Assembly: GCA_009995225.1 (NCBI GenBank)
Contig: JAACPW010000005.1
Location: forward strand, 62,001-126,000
Reading direction: 5' to 3'
Origin: Sphingomonadales bacterium
Lineage (GTDB): Bacteria; Pseudomonadota; Alphaproteobacteria; Sphingomonadales; Sphingomonadaceae
Length of the DNA: 64,000 nt
A program made the position numbers and the translations under genes. Under the pieces are notes generated by a model that was not told the origin of the DNA, did not search any database, and saw only the letters and a list, made by a program, of their open reading frames with translations. This document shows positions 62,088-64,000 of this stretch, one piece after another; the stretch's first letter is position 1; each line of letters begins with the position of its first letter.

Positions 62088-63620
62088 ATGATGCAGCCAG
62101 AGGTCAGGAAACTTGTGATCGTGGGTGGCGGCACCGCAGGGTGGATCACCGCCGCCGCCTTCGCCCGCCTGCTGGGCGAACGCCTGACGATCGAACTGGT
62201 CGAGAGCGAGGCGATCGGCACGGTCGGCGTGGGCGAGGCGACGATCCCGCAGATCATCCGCCTGAACACGATCCTCGGCATTGACGAGCACGAATTCCTG
62301 CGTGCCACCTCAGGCACTTTCAAGCTCGGGATCGAATTCGTCGATTGGGGCCAGAAGGGCACACGCTACCTTCACACGTTCGGCGATACGGGGATGAACC
62401 TCGGCAACGTGGCGTTTCATCACTATTGGCGGCGCAGCGTGTCGGGTGAGGCGGCCCCCGATCCCAAGGGCCTGTGGAATTATTCGCTGCATCAGCAGGC
62501 GGCCGATCAGGCGCGGTTCGGCAAGCTGGACCGGCTCGGCAACACCGCGATGACGGGTCTTGCCTATGCCTATCACTTTGACGCCAGCCGCTATGCCACC
62601 TTCCTGCGGGCCTATGCCGAAAAGCGCGGCGCGACGCGCACCGAAGGAATCGTCAACCGGGTCGAACGGCACGGCGAAACCGGCGACATCACGGCCATAA
62701 CCCTGAACAACGGCACGCGGGTCGCAGGCGATTTCTTCATCGATTGCACCGGCTTTCGCTCGCTGCTGCTGGGCGACGCGCTGGGGGTGGGTTACGAGGA
62801 CTGGTCGCGCTGGCTGCCGTGCGACCGGGCCTTGGCTGTGCCAAGCGAGCGGCTCCCCACGCTGGTCCCCTATACCCGCGCCACGGCCAAGGATGCCGGC
62901 TGGCAATGGCGCATCCCCCTTCAGCATCGCACCGGCAACGGTCATGTCTATTCCAGCGGCTTCACCACCGATGATGCCGCTGCCGATGTGCTGATCAAAG
63001 GGCTGGAAACCCGCGCGCTTGGCGATCCGCGGGCGATCCGGTTCACCACCGGACGCCGGGAAACCTTCTGGGCGCACAACTGCGCCGCCATCGGCCTTTC
63101 GGGCGGGTTTCTTGAGCCGCTCGAATCGACCAGCATCCATCTGATCCAGTCTCATGTCAGCCGGTTGATCCAGCTGTTCCCGCGCGCGGGCAATCCTGCC
63201 CCGATGCGCGACGAGTATAATCGCCGCTGCACCGCCGAGTTCGCGCAGATCCGTGATTTCCTGATTCTGCACTATCACCGGACAGACCGCGAGGATTCGG
63301 ACTTCTGGCGCTACTGCAAGCACATGGATGTGCCCGACAGCCTCACGCACAAGCTGGCGCTGTTTGCGGCGTCAGGCCGCGTGGGGCGCGATGCCGATGA
63401 TCTGTTCCGCGAGGCGAGCTGGGTGCAGGTAATGCTGGGCCAAGGGATCGTGCCGGGCGATTATGATCCCATGGCCGATCAGATTGCGCCGGCACAACTC
63501 ACCGAGTTTCTCGCCAGCCTGCGCGCGCTGATCGCGCGAGGCGTGGCCAGCCTGCCGACTCACGCGGATTATCTGAGGCAGCATTGCCCCGCTGACGAAG
63601 TCAGCGAGCTGGCGGCCTGA
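62088..63620 (+). CDS. Flavin-dependent tryptophan-halogenase family protein (copy 2)
   Basis: The 510-aa product starts at ATG 62088 with aggag 6 nt upstream. It has an FAD motif (LVIVGGGTAGWITAAAF), the essential lysine Lys79 and the glutamate Glu346, at the same numbers as in the tryptophan 7-halogenase PrnA. It also has the W-x-W-x-I-P motif in [15 protein letters not shown]. It is clearly a paralogue of the gene at 56.5-58.0 kb. It lies 18 nt after the DUF6445 gene, so the two form an operon divergent from the TonB receptor. The substrate is unknown; a sugar-locus role such as modifying a receptor-imported aromatic is conjecture. Confidence 0.9.
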   Translation: MMQPEVRKLVIVGGGTAGWITAAAFARLLGERLTIELVESEAIGTVGVGEATIPQIIRLNTILGIDEHEFLRATSGTFKLGIEFVDWGQKGTRYLHTFGDTGMNLGNVAFHHYWRRSVSGEAAPDPKGLWNYSLHQQAADQARFGKLDRLGNTAMTGLAYAYHFDASRYATFLRAYAEKRGATRTEGIVNRVERHGETGDITAITLNNGTRVAGDFFIDCTGFRSLLLGDALGVGYEDWSRWLPCDRALAVPSERLPTLVPYTRATAKDAGWQWRIPLQHRTGNGHVYSSGFTTDDAAADVLIKGLETRALGDPRAIRFTTGRRETFWAHNCAAIGLSGGFLEPLESTSIHLIQSHVSRLIQLFPRAGNPAPMRDEYNRRCTAEFAQIRDFLILHYHRTDREDSDFWRYCKHMDVPDSLTHKLALFAASGRVGRDADDLFREASWVQVMLGQGIVPGDYDPMADQIAPAQLTEFLASLRALIARGVASLPTHADYLRQHCPADEVSELAA

Positions 63621-63658
63621 CAGCGCGGCGCGGACCGGGGCAAAGCGCCCACGAAAAA

Positions 63659-63685
63659 GGGCGGCGCAGGTAACCTGCGCCGCCC
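63659..63685. terminator. Terminator between halogenase 2 and the cytochrome gene
   Basis: GGGCGGCGCAGG pairs perfectly with CCTGCGCCGCCC around a TAA loop (12-bp stem). Read on the minus strand it is followed by TTTTT, so it is a strong terminator for the cytochrome gene and can also stop the convergent halogenase transcript. Confidence 0.88.
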
Positions 63686-63714
63686 CAATTCCATTACCAC
63701 CCGAAGGCGGATAC

Positions 63715-64000
63715 TTACTTCGACTGGGCTTCCAGATAGGCAACCAGGTCAGCGCGCTTCTGCGCATCCTTGACGCCGGGATAGGCCATCTTGGTGCCGG
63801 GCATGAAGCCCTTGGGATCTTCGAGGTATTCAAACAGAACATCCGAAGTCCAGACCACATCGCTGGCCAGATTGGCGTCCGAATAGCTGTAACCCGGGAC
63901 CGAACCCGATTCGCGGCCGACGATCTTGTGGAGCGACGGGCCAACGCGGTTCACGCCTTCATCGAACACATGGCATGTGCGGCAAGAAGCGAACACCTTT
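63715..64000 (-). CDS. Class I c-type cytochrome, N-terminus beyond the window edge
   Basis: The visible part (about 95 residues) starts inside the protein and shows the haem-binding CRTCH (codons at 63970-63984). GPSLHKIVGRESGSVPGY and the distal methionine region MPGTKMAYPGV follow, ending DLVAYLEAQSK. This matches small soluble cytochromes c2/c552 of alphaproteobacteria. No reaction-centre cytochrome (pufC) is encoded in the window, so such a soluble cytochrome is a reasonable electron donor to the reaction centre, but it could equally serve respiration. Confidence 0.9.
   Translation of the reverse strand, partial: KVFASCRTCHVFDEGVNRVGPSLHKIVGRESGSVPGYSYSDANLASDVVWTSDVLFEYLEDPKGFMPGTKMAYPGVKDAQKRADLVAYLEAQSK

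Overview
The window looks like the chromosome of an aerobic anoxygenic phototrophic alphaproteobacterium of the order Sphingomonadales, most likely Erythrobacteraceae (Erythrobacter/Porphyrobacter type). This rests on gene content and order: bchIDO, crtCDF, bchCXYZ, pufBALM, then tspO-bchP-pucC-bchG-ppsR-aerR and bchFNBHLM-lhaA-puhABC-acsF-puhE-hemA. It also fits the high GC, the TonB-receptor/PepSY and TonB-receptor/tryptophan-halogenase neighbourhoods, and the absence of LH2 (puc), pufC, pufQ and pufX genes. No taxonomic marker gene is present, so the placement is inference.

Layout. (1) 1-3.4 kb: 3' part of bchI, then bchD, bchO and a 55-aa membrane protein. (2) 3.5-11.4 kb: genes unrelated to photosynthesis. 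These are a minus-strand DUF2946 / TonB receptor / PepSY metal-uptake set, a MerR(TipAS)-hydrolase-SMR efflux operon, a UVR-motif protein and repeat-rich spacer. (3) 11.4-45.6 kb: the photosynthesis cluster proper. crtDC faces crtF and bchCXYZ-pufBALM, ending in two strong terminators. The minus-strand unit aerR-ppsR is followed by bchG-pucC-bchP-tspO. A long plus-strand unit runs from bchF to hemA. (4) 45.6-46.4 kb: spacer with hairpins and a VOC protein. (5) 46.5-63.6 kb: a maltodextrin/starch locus (GH97, three GH13 enzymes, a GPH/SLC45-type transporter, a LacI regulator, a large TonB receptor) with two flavin-dependent tryptophan-halogenase-like genes and a DUF6445 oxygenase-fold gene. (6) Right edge: a truncated c-type cytochrome.

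How it works together. hemA supplies 5-aminolevulinate. bchHDI/bchO insert Mg, bchM methylates, and the O2-dependent cyclase AcsF closes ring E; no bchE is present. BchLNB and BchXYZ reduce the ring, BchF and BchC modify the 3-vinyl group, and BchG/BchP attach and reduce the tail. The pigment goes to a reaction centre-LH1 complex built from pufBALM and puhA, with puhBCE and LhaA as assembly factors. CrtC, CrtD and CrtF make an acyclic methoxylated carotenoid end group; crtE, crtB and crtI must lie elsewhere. PpsR with the cobalamin-type antirepressor AerR probably controls the cluster. Two perfect TGT-N12-ACA sites and two near-sites lie at its divergent promoters. In the sugar locus, oligosaccharides would cross the outer membrane through the TonB receptor, be trimmed in the periplasm by GH97 and GH13 enzymes, enter through the transporter and be finished by a cytoplasmic GH13, under LacI control.

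Main oddities: crtC has no usable start codon and overlaps crtD out of frame; an inverted 28-nt repeat brackets the photosynthesis core; PpsR has one cysteine; the sugar locus carries two catalytically intact halogenases plus a 2OG-oxygenase-like protein with no obvious substrate.
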